Positions 20,938 to 31,481 of a stretch of 64,000 nt of DNA are shown one piece after another. A program made the translations under genes and the position numbers. The stretch comes from Cercis canadensis (taxonomy: Eukaryota > Streptophyta > Magnoliopsida > Fabales > Fabaceae), in contig QAOA01005762.1 of assembly GCA_003255065.1 (NCBI GenBank), positions 305,368 to 369,367 on the forward strand. The letters run 5' to 3'. Numbering within the stretch: position 1 is the first letter of the stretch; every line of letters begins with the position of its first letter. The notes below the pieces were generated by a model. It had not been told where the DNA came from. It made no database searches and saw nothing but the letters and a program-made list of their open reading frames with translations.

Positions 20938-23900
20938 TCGTCATGTTCTTTTCTATGAGACTTAATATTTTGTACTTTGAGTTTCTTTTATTTGATACCC
21001 AGTAACTAACTGTGTCCTTGATTTTTCAACTTGTGAAGGCTTTTCTTAAAGCATGGAAGGATGTGTGTGGTGCAACTGCGGGCACCCCAACACTCTTCAT
21101 ACCAAAAGGAAAAACATTCATGTTGCAGCCTGTGGTTTTCCAAGGTGCTTGCAAGCCTGCAACCATTAATGTTCAGGTAAATTACACGTGTATCTTTGTG
21201 TTTTTCTGTGTGTGCATAAGCAAGAAGGAACTGAAACCTTTGCAGTTATATTGAAATAGCTATATATAGAGTAATAAGATCTTGTGGTTTGCACATGGTG
21301 ATTGGATGCTATAATATTACCAATTTCTTCTATTTAAGAGCTACACACCACACATGGCCTGCTGACCCAAGTGGGTTCTTTCGGTTTTGACAAGAAAATA
21401 ACATTCTCTATGGCACAATTAAGTCTGTTTAAGGTGTTATTAAGACAAAAACATGGTTGGTTTTCTGGTAATGTTCAAGCAATTGTTTATTTTACTTATC
21501 GTTTTTCCTTTACCAAGAGAGGCTCCTAAGTCCTAACCATAGTCTCTGTCCCTTGTTGAGCCTGCAAAAAGAAAAGAGGAAAGATCTAAGCTTGAAGTTT
21601 TCTCTACGTATGTTTTTTCTATACATTGGATATTCTCAGGTTCCTTTTTCATGTGTCATATGTTAATTTCCTAATTACAAGATCATGTCTTTATTTTATC
21701 TTCATAGAGAAAAGAGTAGTAAAAGAGATCTCGTATAAATCTCATCACAAAGATTCTTGTCTTTTGTTCCAATATCTTTGTCTTTAATTCATTACAACTT
21801 TCCCTTTATAATCCGGTCAACTCCTAAATTTTTGGGATATTCTCCACCGTTCAAATTCCAAAATAACATTGGAACATTTATTCTTATTCGTTTTTTTCTC
21901 CCCTGAGGCCCTTTTATTCTTGTATTTTGTCACAATATCTTCATATTTTATTCATTACATATTTCCTTTTTATATTCGGGTCAATCCCTAGAGTTATTGA
22001 ATATTATCCACAATCTGAATTTCATAATATTATTGAAACATTTATTTCTATTCGTTTTTTTTTTTTTTTNTTTTTGTCTCCCCTAAGGGCCCTTTATACT
22101 TTAATTTTTTTAAGAAAAATTTACACATATAAAGAAATTTTATTTATTCCTTTGGCTTGGCAGCTTCAAGGAAACATTGTTGCCCCAAAAAGCATGGATG
22201 CATGGAAATGGCCAAGCAATGACATAGGCGCATGGATCCAGTTCTCGAGTATCAACGGCCTTGTCGTTAATGGAGGAGGAGGAATTGATGGCCAAGGTGC
22301 TGCATGGTGGAACTGCAATTCAAATGCGAACTGTCCAAGGCCAAGTGTAAGTAAAATTTACTCTCCACAATTATAAACTATTTTTTTTTTTTGAGTAAAA
22401 CCCTTTTTTAGTTTGTAAAAGATACATGCATAGTTAGTTTACTTCTTAAAAGATTTTTAGTGTTACTTTAATCTGTAAAAAATAACTGTGTCCATTAAAA
22501 TAGTCAGTTATTTAGTTTCTCTTGGCGAGAGTTGACAGAACCTTTCACGTGACACGTTAAATGCCAATGTGATAAGCTTGGTATGTAGGAGTTTAAGGAG
22601 GACTATTTTGATGGGTAAAATTATTTTTCAATATATGAAGTGACACTAAAAATCTATTAAGAACTAAACTGATTGTACATTTATCTTTCAAGAATCAAAA
22701 ATATATTTTACTTTTTTTTCTTTATATGTATGAAATTCGATATAAAATANAAAAAAAAGATGGTAGTGGAGGGGTCCAATCTTTTATATTTGAACTCTCA
22801 ATGTTGATAAAATGTTCCCTAAGTATTAATATTTAGAGTAAAACCTTTTTTTAGTCCTTGAAAAATGCAGATACTGATAAATTCGTCTTTCAAAAATATT
22901 CGGTGACAAGTTGGTCCTTGAATTATTATTTCACTGACAAATTAGTCCTCCGGTAGACAAGATCACTGAAAAGAAAATGAGGACTTGAATGAGAAAATGA
23001 TGGCTTAAACATAGCTAGGCAAGATCAGTGAAAAAAATTTAAGAAATGAGTCTGCAGAGGTCCAGAACTTTTCTCATTAAAGTACTAGATGACTAATTTG
23101 TCAGACAGAATAATAATTCAATAACCAATTTGTCATTAAAAATTTTTAGAGGACGAATTTGTCAGTAGTTGCATTTTTCAATGACTAAAAAAGGGTTTTC
23201 CTCTAATATTTATGTTTGTTTCGGTCAACCGAAGGTTTGAATACCTAAAATATCCTCTTGGAGAAGACTAAAGCATGTTTTGTTTTCAACCATTATACTG
23301 GATTTTATTCTAATTTTGGGCAATTGAGGAAATTACGCAGGCTCTCAATTTTAACAATTGCCCGAATCTTCAACTTAGCGATCTGACACACAACGATAGT
23401 CCAAAACATCATATAGGCATAAATGGCTGCAATGGCGCTCATATCTCCAATCTGCATATCATGGCACCTGTTGATAGCCCGAACACAGATGGAATTGATA
23501 TTGCAGCATCATCCAACATCATCATCCAGCATTCCATAATAAAAACTGGTAATTCAATTAGAGACCCATTTGATTCTTTTAGTTTTATTGCTACCCATAA
23601 AGTTTATAATATTGTTAAAATTGCCTCTTTCTATGGCAGGAGATGATTGCATTGCCATCAATGGTGGATCATCTTTCATCAACATAACTGATGTTGCTTG
23701 TGGACCTGGTCATGGCATAAGGTAATTAGTCCTATTTTTCTTAACTTTTTGTTTGCATTTAGTTATAAAATATACTTAACTGATTAATCAACGAAAAAAC
23801 TTCTCTTCCATGTGTTGGTGATTTGTGCAGCATTGGAAGCCTTGGAGCAAATGGACAACATGAGACGGTGGAGGAGATCCATGTTCAGAATTGCAACTTT

Positions 23901-24642
23901 ACTAACACTCAAAATGGAGTTAGAATCAAGACATATGTGGTAATGAGTACTTTAAATAATTGCTTTTACAATAAGTGCTTTTATTTATAAAAAAAAAAAA
24001 AAATGAGTGTAATGAAAATAAGCCAAAAATAGCTTAATTATTCGATGCAATAAAATATATTTATAAGCTCATCCAAACACATTGAATGATTCTTGATGAG
24101 CCCTTTTGCCCATCTACAACTAGTTTAGATGAACATTTTTCTGCTAAAAAGTTGAATTTTTTAGTAGGAAAAATCAATTTCGGAGAAGTTAAAAAATTTG
24201 AAAGAAAAAGCTAAAAGTTTGGAGATTTTCAAAATTGATTCTGTGAAATAACTCTTTAATGCTTATTTTGATCATTATTTATTTCATTGCTTGTTAGGGA
24301 GGATATGGGTATGCCAAGAAGATCACATTTGAAGATATTACACTTATAGCAGCTCAAAACCCAATCATTATTGACCAGCACTATAATGCTGTTCTTAGCC
24401 AATTCAATGTAACAAAAGCAGTGGAAGTGAGTGAAATTACTTACAGGAATGTGCATGGAACCTCAGCTGTTGAGAATGCAATCCAACTGAATTGCGACAA
24501 TTCCATTGGCTGCAACAACATTGTGTTGGATGAGATCAACATAACTTCTTCTGTTCCAGGAGGGAAGACTTCTGCATCTTGCAGCAATGCACATGGCACG
24601 TGCTCTTCCTGCATGCCAGAAGTCCCATGTCTTTTGAAGTGA
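20727..24642 (+). CDS. Exopolygalacturonase (glycoside hydrolase family 28)
   Basis: Seven exons: 20727-20867, 21039-21176, 22164-22346, 23341-23548, 23640-23721, 23831-23939, 24298-24642; all introns GT-AG; 401 residues, normal for plant exo-type polygalacturonases. The enzyme removes galacturonate from pectic homogalacturonan in the cell wall. A signal peptide covers residues 1-24. The four family motifs are intact: SPNTDGID (residues 200-207), GDDC (224-227), GPGHGIS (245-251) and GVRIKTY (280-286), with the catalytic aspartates D204, D225 and D226 and H248. The start is the only ATG after the TATA box. Similar genes are often pollen-expressed, which I infer but cannot show here. Intron 3 carries two MITEs. 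The truncated copy 1 lies 10 kb upstream. Ns at 22070 and 22750 fall in introns. Confidence 0.95.
22391..22706. mobile_element. MITE-like foldback in polygalacturonase intron 3 (1)
   Basis: Begins GAGTAAAACCCTTTTTTAGT and ends with a complementary TTTTACTT side. The interior (for example AAAATAGT...GACACTAAAAAT) matches the element at 54711-55034. Target-site duplication unresolved because the flanks are homopolymeric. Confidence 0.6.
22836..23203. mobile_element. MITE-like foldback in polygalacturonase intron 3 (2)
   Basis: 368 bp with inverted ends GAGTAAAACC / GGTTTTCCTC and long partly complementary arms. Flanked by a perfect 9-bp duplication TAATATTTA (22827-22835, 23204-23212), typical of Mutator-type insertion. 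No coding capacity. Confidence 0.8.
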
Positions 24643-26014
24643 TCAAATTTCTTGTTTTTTTGTCTAAATTCTGGTTTTTTATTTGTGCAGTAGTTTTATA
24701 TTTTATGGTATATTTTAGAATATAGATTTAGAGAAAACGAAGACCTTCCAATCTCCATTTCAGTGGAACATGTGCATATTTAAAAGATTATTTGCTTCAT
24801 AAACTCATATATCTAAATATCCATGTAAGAAAACCCGAATTTAGTTTCTGATGAGTATAAATCATATTTTACATACATAAAATCAACACAAGTAAATCAG
24901 CAAATATGCAGAAAACTGAAGGAGAGGCAAAACAAGGTGTGAATCTTTTTTTCTGTTGCCTCCCAAGTCCCAAGTCTTAACAATGCATGGTTTTGAGAGA
25001 AGGGTGTTTCTTATTGGCAAGTTCTTTGGAATGACAAATTTCATTTCCTTTTTAATGAAATATATTTTCTATCTCCTAAGGCAAAAAAAAAAAAAGAGAT
25101 CAGCAAGATATGGGCAAAATATATAAAATTATAAAAATTTCAGCTCTTTAGCCTATTCGTCTCTTAAATTTTATGTAACCAAATTTTTTTTATTTTTTTA
25201 TATATTATTTTTTTCTTAGATTTCATCACAAACATTAGTTACTTCTTCTATAAATAATACTTATAGAGTGCCAAGAAAACGTCACTTGTTATTTTATCAA
25301 AGGACTTAAAAGATTAATTAATTAATCTAAATAAATTTGAAAAAAAAATAAAGCAAGCATTTAAGGAAAATATCTTATTTGTAAACTCAATTATCACTAA
25401 CTTATTACTTCGAGGCCAGAAAAAAAAAAAAAAATCTACACATAAATAATATAATTAAATTAGTTGACACAATTTAAATCCTTTTGTGGAAAGATTTAGA
25501 AGTAAATTGCTGTGTGATGTTTATTCTAATTGGAGAAGGAAACATATGTGATATACCACCGACTTAATGGAACCAATATAAATACATATCAATCTTGAGG
25601 GTTTGATACATTAAGTGATCTCAAATACTGTCGTGATACGGTGGGTCATAGAAGAACAAGCAGTAGAACTAGAAGGCCTAACCCACGCTACATGCAGTAA
25701 TGCATGGGGTGCATGGCACATGCACATGTAATAGCTATCTGGTTTATAGCTAGCAATAAGAGTTATGGTTTATCTAGGTTGCATCAGTAGTTATCTAATA
25801 TCTAGTAGAGTTATGTGGGTAGCAGTAAGAGTTCTAGTAAGAGTCTTAATAGGTAGTAGTTGCATTTTAGTAGGAGTATTATGGGTCAGCTATATAAGCA
25901 AGGGAAGTCCAATGTAAAGGGATTCAATCTTGAGGGCGTGATACATTAAGCGATCTCAAATACTCTCCACACCCCCAACAGTAAACAGTGCTCAAAGAAA
26001 GAAATTGTTTACTC
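24643..26014. other. Polygalacturonase 3' flank and intergenic region
   Basis: The 3' UTR and AT-rich DNA, then an LTR-like segment at 25629-25980. No other gene seen. Confidence 0.6.
25629..25980 (+). mobile_element. LTR-like segment (possible solo LTR)
   Basis: 352 bp starting TGTCGTGATACGG and ending CCCCAACA, with a TATATAAGCA box at 25891-25900 at the place expected for an LTR promoter. The last 40 bp (25925-25965) repeat a 38-bp stretch just before the element (25591-25628), so it may be the join of two LTR copies. The 5-bp flanks do not match. Confidence 0.45.
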
Positions 26015-26530
26015 ATGGAGACGAAGAAGATGTTTAAGGAAGAAGAAGGTGTTAGATCACCAAAGAGATCCCTAGTTGCAGAGTTCCAAAATAAAGCACC
26101 ATCACTAAAGCGCTTGCGCAAAGAAACTGAGCAAGATTGTGTTTCTTGGAACAATAAGAAACGGGGCAATGCTGAAACCCATGAATCTTGGAGTGGTTTG
26201 TCTTCAGAAAGATCACTGAGCAGAGAAGTGGGTATGACACTATTCTCATCACCAAAGGAGACAGAACGTGTTGCTGCCATGAAAACTCGCTTTGCTGCCA
26301 CAATTTTAAGAGCCCAATTGAAGAAACTCGATTGTATTATATGGGAAGAAAAGATGAGATCTCTCAGAGAGTGGTGGGAAAAAGACGATAAATTAACAGC
26401 AGAGGCAGCAGCAGAAGAAGAAGCACGAACAGCAGAGAAAGAAGAGCAATCTGAGAAGGGCCAAAAGAAAAAGAAAAAGAAATCTGAAGGTGTGCATACT
26501 ATTATCCACACCAACAAATGTCTTCTTTAG
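26015..26530 (+). CDS. Unrecognised lysine-rich coiled-coil protein (171 aa)
   Basis: A single uninterrupted frame from the first ATG (26015) to TAG at 26528. No signal peptide or membrane segment. The N-terminal third is rich in charged residues; residues around VAAMKTRFAATILRAQLKKL begin a helical stretch, followed by an EAAAEEEA-type acidic/alanine coiled coil and a run of six lysines near the C-terminus. The MKxRFAxTIL segment vaguely recalls the C-terminal region of plant GTE bromodomain proteins, but no bromodomain is present. It could be an intronless retrocopy fragment, an orphan gene, or chance. It lies just after an LTR-like segment, which favours a mobile or captured origin. Confidence 0.4.
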   Translation: METKKMFKEEEGVRSPKRSLVAEFQNKAPSLKRLRKETEQDCVSWNNKKRGNAETHESWSGLSSERSLSREVGMTLFSSPKETERVAAMKTRFAATILRAQLKKLDCIIWEEKMRSLREWWEKDDKLTAEAAAEEEARTAEKEEQSEKGQKKKKKKSEGVHTIIHTNKCLL

Positions 26531-28290
26531 GGCCTCTAATATTCTTTTGCTTGTCGGATTCAAACAATCACCAAAGACAGTAACTTGTTCCATGCAGTCA
26601 AGCTTTTCAGTAACTAAAGCATTGTGCAGTATATGGTTGTCGGTTTCATCGCATTGCCATTGCTGATTCTTGTTTCATCGTTTTCACTTGAATGGATGGT
26701 AATTTCTTGGTTCCCAAATCATCTCACAAATAAAATTGTAGTTCATAGATACTTCTTTTTACTATTCATTTCATAATTTTCTCTATCAAACGACCGGTGA
26801 CCCAGTGATACTGAAATTGATCTAAAGATTTGTGAATTTTGTGTTTAAATTAAGAATCGTAGTCAAAGTACCAAAAAAAATATTTCACAATTTTCTCTAA
26901 TTTTACATAATTTTAGTTTTCTGGAATGCCTATCCCTTTACTTTATAATCAAAACTATATCAACAAATGAATAAGGCGAAAGTAATTTTTTTTTTTCAGT
27001 TCTCAAACATGATCCAATAATTAATTGTTGATTTTATTCGTTTTCCTACATTTTTCGATTGGCAAACAAAGTTTCACACTTGCACATCACCTTTTGCTTT
27101 AGTTCTTTTTTCATGGTGAGTCTCATATGCCACATGTTATGCCACGTCAACTAATCTTACATGTGCAGTGTCACTTTTTTTTTCCATGTTATATGATATA
27201 TACAAAAATACGTAATAAATGCCATGTAATTAATTTACATTAGGAGATAATGGTTCTATTACTTTTTGGACCTAATTAAAAAAAATTATTTAAGTTCTAA
27301 TTGAAGCAAATTAAAGCACAACAAGGATGCAAATGCAAAAACGTAAATAGTTTAAAGATCAAAATTATAATTTAGCCAACAACTTGTGTAGCATAATTAG
27401 AGCCACAATTAATAGAATTTACATCCGGTAGAAAATAATTTCAGCAAAATTACTTAAACTTATATTTTGTTAATTGTGTAATGTGTATATAGTTGTGTAC
27501 AATTGAGGGAAAAAAAATCTATAAATTTGTTGCTCTATTTGCATAATCATTTATTCCATTAGCTATTACATATAAATTTTCCATTAGCTATTACATATAA
27601 ATTATTTCAGCCAAAAAAATATTACATAAAAATTAATTGTTGGAGAATGTAGTATTATGGACCCTTAAGATTTTTATATATTCAATAAAGCATGTGTTGC
27701 CAGTAAAATGACCATAATAATGCACCCAAAAAAAATAATTACTTAAATGGATTACTGTTAAAATTATTTACTAGAATATGAATGAAATACACTACTTCAG
27801 ATATACTGTTTTCCTTTAAGATTCGCTAGATTGAAATAACGGATCTCAATCAACAGAAGTTATAAAGGTTGGGAAATTGAAGCAATTCACTTGTTGATGA
27901 TCGAGCATGTCGATTGCAAACCAGCGTCTCCCTCCTCTTCTTCTCTCTCTCTTTCCCTCTCCTTTTTGTTGTGTTTTCATCTGTTACAGTCATACGCCTT
28001 CCTCAGTCATGCTTTTCTAATATCTAAATCAATTAAACACACTGGTTCACAAACAAACAGACCATCTTCTTCCATTTCATTCAGCATCAGAGAATCTTTA
28101 CTTAATGCCAGGTTTAACAGGAAGACCCATAAACTTAATAACCGTCAAGGCTAATACTCAACCAGCTCAAGTATCGTAGGTCAGAAACAAGAAGAACCCC
28201 CTCGGGGGCAACCCCAGAAAAAGACAGAGGAAAATCTCAAAGCGGTTAAGTGAAAAAGAGAAACAAAAAGTTTTGGCTTAGCTGAGTGTG
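26531..28290. other. Intergenic region, no supported gene
   Basis: AT-rich DNA with no long frame except a leader-like ORF at 27897-28154 that I could not support. Confidence 0.5.
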
Positions 28291-29028
28291 TTTCGAAAAT
28301 TTTCCACAAAACCAGCAATAATAGGAAAAAAAAGAGCATTTGATTCTGATTCAATATTGTTTGAAATCATTATTGCCCAAAATACTTGTGGGTGCCTCCC
28401 CAATTGCTCTTGGAGAACTATTTTCATTCACTGCGCCCATTTTCTCCATACACTAGACAAATAAAGAGCATACGAAAGAAATATAAGAAAATAGAAAAAG
28501 CATTGAAAGGTGTTCACTTATTTTTCATGCACTGTTGCAGCCTTTCTAACTTCTGTTAATTGGGATTTACTACTTTAATGCAACGGATCTTTAAAAAAAA
28601 TGATACATCTGAAGTAGCGTGTCTCATTTCATCCGTTAGTGCATTATTAAAATATTTAAAAAAAAAACTCATTCTTATAAATAATTTTATTAGTAACCCA
28701 TTTAAATAATTTATTTTTTTTTTTTGGTTACATTATTTTGGTCATTGATCCTGTGTTGCCATGTACTAAAAAATCATTGAAAATATTTATTATAAGTAAA
28801 ATATTTTAGCGATGTGACAATTTCTTATTTGGTGATAGAGTACAAAATTTTATACTAATAAGTGGATCAAATTTAAACTAAGGAAACAATCTCAAACACA
28901 TTTTAAGACATCAAAATACATATATAATGGATATTACAATCCTAATTAATTAAGAAAAAAAAAAGTCGGTGCATTTTTCTTTTCTTTTCTCTTTTTTTTT
29001 TTCCATAACTCCTCATAAATATAATACA

Positions 29029-29692
29029 TTAGTTAGCCCATTTCTGCATATATTCCCAGCACTTGTTCATACTTCCATCCATTGCTTTAACATCTGCAAC
29101 GTCACAATCATACTCCAATTAATGTCTACTTACAACAATCATATATAAAAACACAAATAAATCACGAGATATGACTCAGTTGACAAATTAAGCTCTATAT
29201 AAGATGATTCCTAAAATAATGTCAAGAGTTTAAACCTCGTTGGAAGCACNAATACCCACCATTAGATTTGGCACATAGCACAAGAAATGGTGGTGACTGT
29301 GCCACCTAAGATGGGGTTATATAACCCTATATTTTTGCCTGGGATAAATTAAAGTCCCCCTTATAAAAAAGAACTATGAGAAACAGATTATAATAAAAGA
29401 GTTTACCATCAAAGAATTCGGAGCAAGAATCTAATCCACATCCAATGGTGCAGTAGTAATCTTCATCAGAGGAGAGACTTTTATGAAAGATGCACTTCTT
29501 CAAACATTTAAAGGCACAAGGCAAGAATCTCTTTGGCACGACGACTGGTATTATTTTCTTCATCTCGATGACGCACATAGTCCAGCATTCACCCCAGCAT
29601 AGGTCGAACCTCAATGATGTTGTTGTTTGCCCTAAGAACATCAGCATAAGTATAATGGTCATAGTAACTGTTCTCTTGTTCAGCATATCCAT
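29029..29692 (-). CDS. Thionin-like cysteine-rich secreted protein, copy B
   Basis: Two exons on the minus strand: 29692-29407 (95 codons plus one base) and 29093-29029; GT-AG intron; 116 residues. The signal peptide (residues 1-26) and the nine cysteines of exon 1 sit as in copy A (three CxxxC clusters), and exon 2 adds a tenth cysteine in MNKCWEYMQKW. Exon 2 has no internal frame disturbance, so this copy looks like the ancestral form. The likely product is a secreted thionin-related peptide; a defence role is inferred from family resemblance only. The frame stays open further upstream through a CT microsatellite that would encode an Arg-Glu run; this is almost certainly 5' UTR, so I start at the ATG conserved in both copies. 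Confidence 0.75.
29165..29249 (+). mobile_element. 5' half of a SINE in the intron of copy B
   Basis: A box-A-like TGACTCAGTTGAC and a box-B-like GAGTTTAAACCTCG match the first half of the SINE at 2771-2947. The match ends at the N at 29250; what follows is unrelated. Confidence 0.5.
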
Positions 29693-29702
29693 ATTCACTA
29701 TT

Positions 29703-29706
29703 AAAC

Positions 29707-29733
<27 letters not shown>
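29703..29733. repeat. (CT)n microsatellite in 5' leader of copy B
   Basis: A CT run upstream of the ATG, shorter and interrupted in copy A. Confidence 0.9.
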
Positions 29734-29742
<9 letters not shown>

Positions 29743-29782
29743 GGTTTGTTTTAATCAAGAAGTGCAATGAATAGAGAGACAA

Positions 29783-29789
29783 TATATAC
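29783..29789 (-). promoter_or_regulatory. TATA box of thionin-like copy B
   Basis: TGTATATATTG on the minus strand, about 90 bp upstream of the ATG and conserved in copy A. Confidence 0.55.
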
Positions 29790-29826
29790 ACCTTAATTAT
29801 TCCTCAAATTGGTAATTTACTAGTCA

Positions 29827-30138
29827 TATGTAGATACCTTATCTTGAGTCCAAATTCAAGAGTCCATTACACCAAAGGCCCAAATCAAACCTACCATTAG
29901 CATATAACCATCATTTTCCTCAACACCTTTATAAATAACCATTCTGCTACAGGTACAAGACTTTTGACTCATCTCTCACTAATGACTCATTTTTAGCTTG
30001 GATCGACCTAATTTAATCTTCGAAGCCCGGAAATAAGAGTCTGGCCCCTTCTTTCTACTTATATAGATTAGCTCGATCTCATCCGACCTCCGAGATTTAC
30101 CCAACCTCGAGTTCAACTCAAGCATTGTCAAGCTAAAG
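29827..30138. mobile_element. 300-bp segment present only in block B
   Basis: Replaces about 36 bp of block A. It is more GC-rich than its surroundings (for example CCGACCTCCGAGATTTACC) and contains TTTATAAATAACC, which could be an LTR TATA region. No matching ends or target-site duplication found. Nature unknown. Confidence 0.35.
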
Positions 30139-30515
30139 ATGTAATTAATTAATTAGTGTTAATTTTAATTTATTACTAAGAGCCAAGTGGAACCTACATT
30201 ACATGTATACAATTGAATGCATATATAATTATGAGCATTGAATTATTATTACACATCATTATTGACTATTAATTAAAAGTATAAACACTTAAGATTATTG
30301 TACATCATTTTTTTAAATACAAAGAATAATAGATGATTCTTAACATGTAGTAATTAAATACTTACCTGTTTTATCTCAATCACAATTACATATCATGAAT
30401 ATATGCATTTAGTTGAAAAGTAATAAAAGACGTTTCTTTAACCAAATATCTTGTGACTAAATGATACTATGGTCTTTCTCAAAGATGATCGATTATGTGA
30501 TCAAACTTATGACTT

Positions 30516-31346
30516 ATGATACTAAAAGTAATTCTAAAACTTTTTGACTAGTCAGCCTATTTTGACAATACTACTCTAAAGGGATTAGAATTAAACTAAG
30601 CTGGCCCAAATCCAAAATGGTCCATAGACCAGACTGGTCTGATTCTAGTCCTAAACAAGGCTTAATATAGAAATAGGAATATCCCAGTTAAGTCTTTTAT
30701 GTTTTTGTGGAAACAACTTGGAATTCAAAAGAGAATCTGATAGACTCACAAGAGAAAACATTCAACCTGCAAACAGAAAAGGTTTTCACTCAGCCACTCC
30801 TACATACACCAGAATCCCCCCAACAAAAACAAAATCTATGTCTAGAGCATGTTTACCACCTACCAATAAATAAATAGCACTTGTCACGCTAAGTAAGTTG
30901 TAGATTAGTTGATTACAAAAATCTCTTTACAAAAAGAGAATTTTGTGTTCGAGACCTCTCATTTTTAAAATGAATGTTTCAAAGTATTCTTCCACATAAA
31001 GTTATAATTACTTAGACAATAACTCCCAAGAGCATAGATAAAAATAGCACTTCTCACCAACAGACAATAAGTACTTTTCTTGCTAGACCATTACATCGCC
31101 TACCAAACTTGTTTAACTCAAAATCACTTATAACAATCAAGTTTTTTCAAACAATACTTTCTATTTATATGAATTTTTCTTTAGTACTAAAAAAATTATG
31201 TGAGGGGACATTTATATGGATTTTAATAACAACTCAAAAGGGCAAAAAAAAAAAAAGGAAAAGAAAATAGAAATTGGATAAGCTGGATTGGCAGCCAGGC
31301 AATACTAAAAGTCTAAAACGTTGAAGTCAACTCTGTATAACCGTAT
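30516..31346. other. Intergenic region upstream of the Hsf gene
   Basis: No gene. Contains the SINE at 30888-31041. The last 100 bp before the Hsf leader (CCGTATATGAG and CT-rich sequence) are the presumed promoter. Confidence 0.55.
30888..31041 (+). mobile_element. tRNA-derived SINE with long target-site duplication
   Basis: 154 bp between near-perfect 16-bp repeats (AAATAGCACTTGTCAC at 30872-30887 and AAATAGCACTTCTCAC at 31042-31057). Contains box-A-like TAGATTAGTTGATT and box-B-like TGTTCGAGACCTC. A related sequence lies at 59465-59580. Confidence 0.75.
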
Positions 31347-31424
31347 ATGAGTCTTGTTATTGGACGCCTTTGTGCTCCGTCTTTTACTCTTTCGTTTCCG
31401 TTCCGCCTCCAGCAATCTGTCCTA

Positions 31425-31447
31425 GACCTCTCTCTCTCTCTCTCACT
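31425..31447. repeat. (CT)n tract in Hsf 5' UTR
   Basis: A CT run about 35 bp upstream of the chosen ATG, typical of plant 5' leaders. Confidence 0.85.
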
Positions 31448-31481
31448 CTTACTCTTCCAGAACATCCCATCGGATTCTGAT

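Larger units (their letters stand above)
19262..22095. repeat. Duplicated block, copy 2 (with intact polygalacturonase)
   Basis: Matches 8213-11715. It keeps the pre-insertion state of the solo-LTR site (single GCAAG at 19688-19692) and continues past the copy-1 breakpoint into exons 3-7 of the polygalacturonase gene. Confidence 0.9.
28291..30515. repeat. Duplicated block B (thionin-like gene and flanks)
   Basis: Paralogue of 1893-3840. It lacks the 3' half of the intron SINE (the break is at the N at 29250) and has extra sequence at 29827-30138 upstream of the gene. Otherwise it aligns throughout. Confidence 0.9.

Noticed and set aside
25924..26517. 197-codon minus-strand frame
   Set aside because: Mirror of the lysine-rich plus-strand ORF; its serine/phenylalanine-rich content is what AAG/GAA-rich DNA gives in reverse.
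27897..28154. Serine/leucine-rich frame that could be a transit peptide exon
   Set aside because: No following exon with recognisable sequence and no conserved domain; composition comes from a CT-rich tract.
29693..29791. N-terminal Arg-Glu repeat extension of thionin-like copy B
   Set aside because: Encoded by a CT microsatellite, overlaps the TATA region and is absent from copy A; a normal signal peptide starts at 29692.
31347..31481. Upstream in-frame ATG extending the Hsf by 45 residues
   Set aside because: Leader-like composition across a CT repeat; class A Hsf proteins normally begin shortly before the DNA-binding domain.
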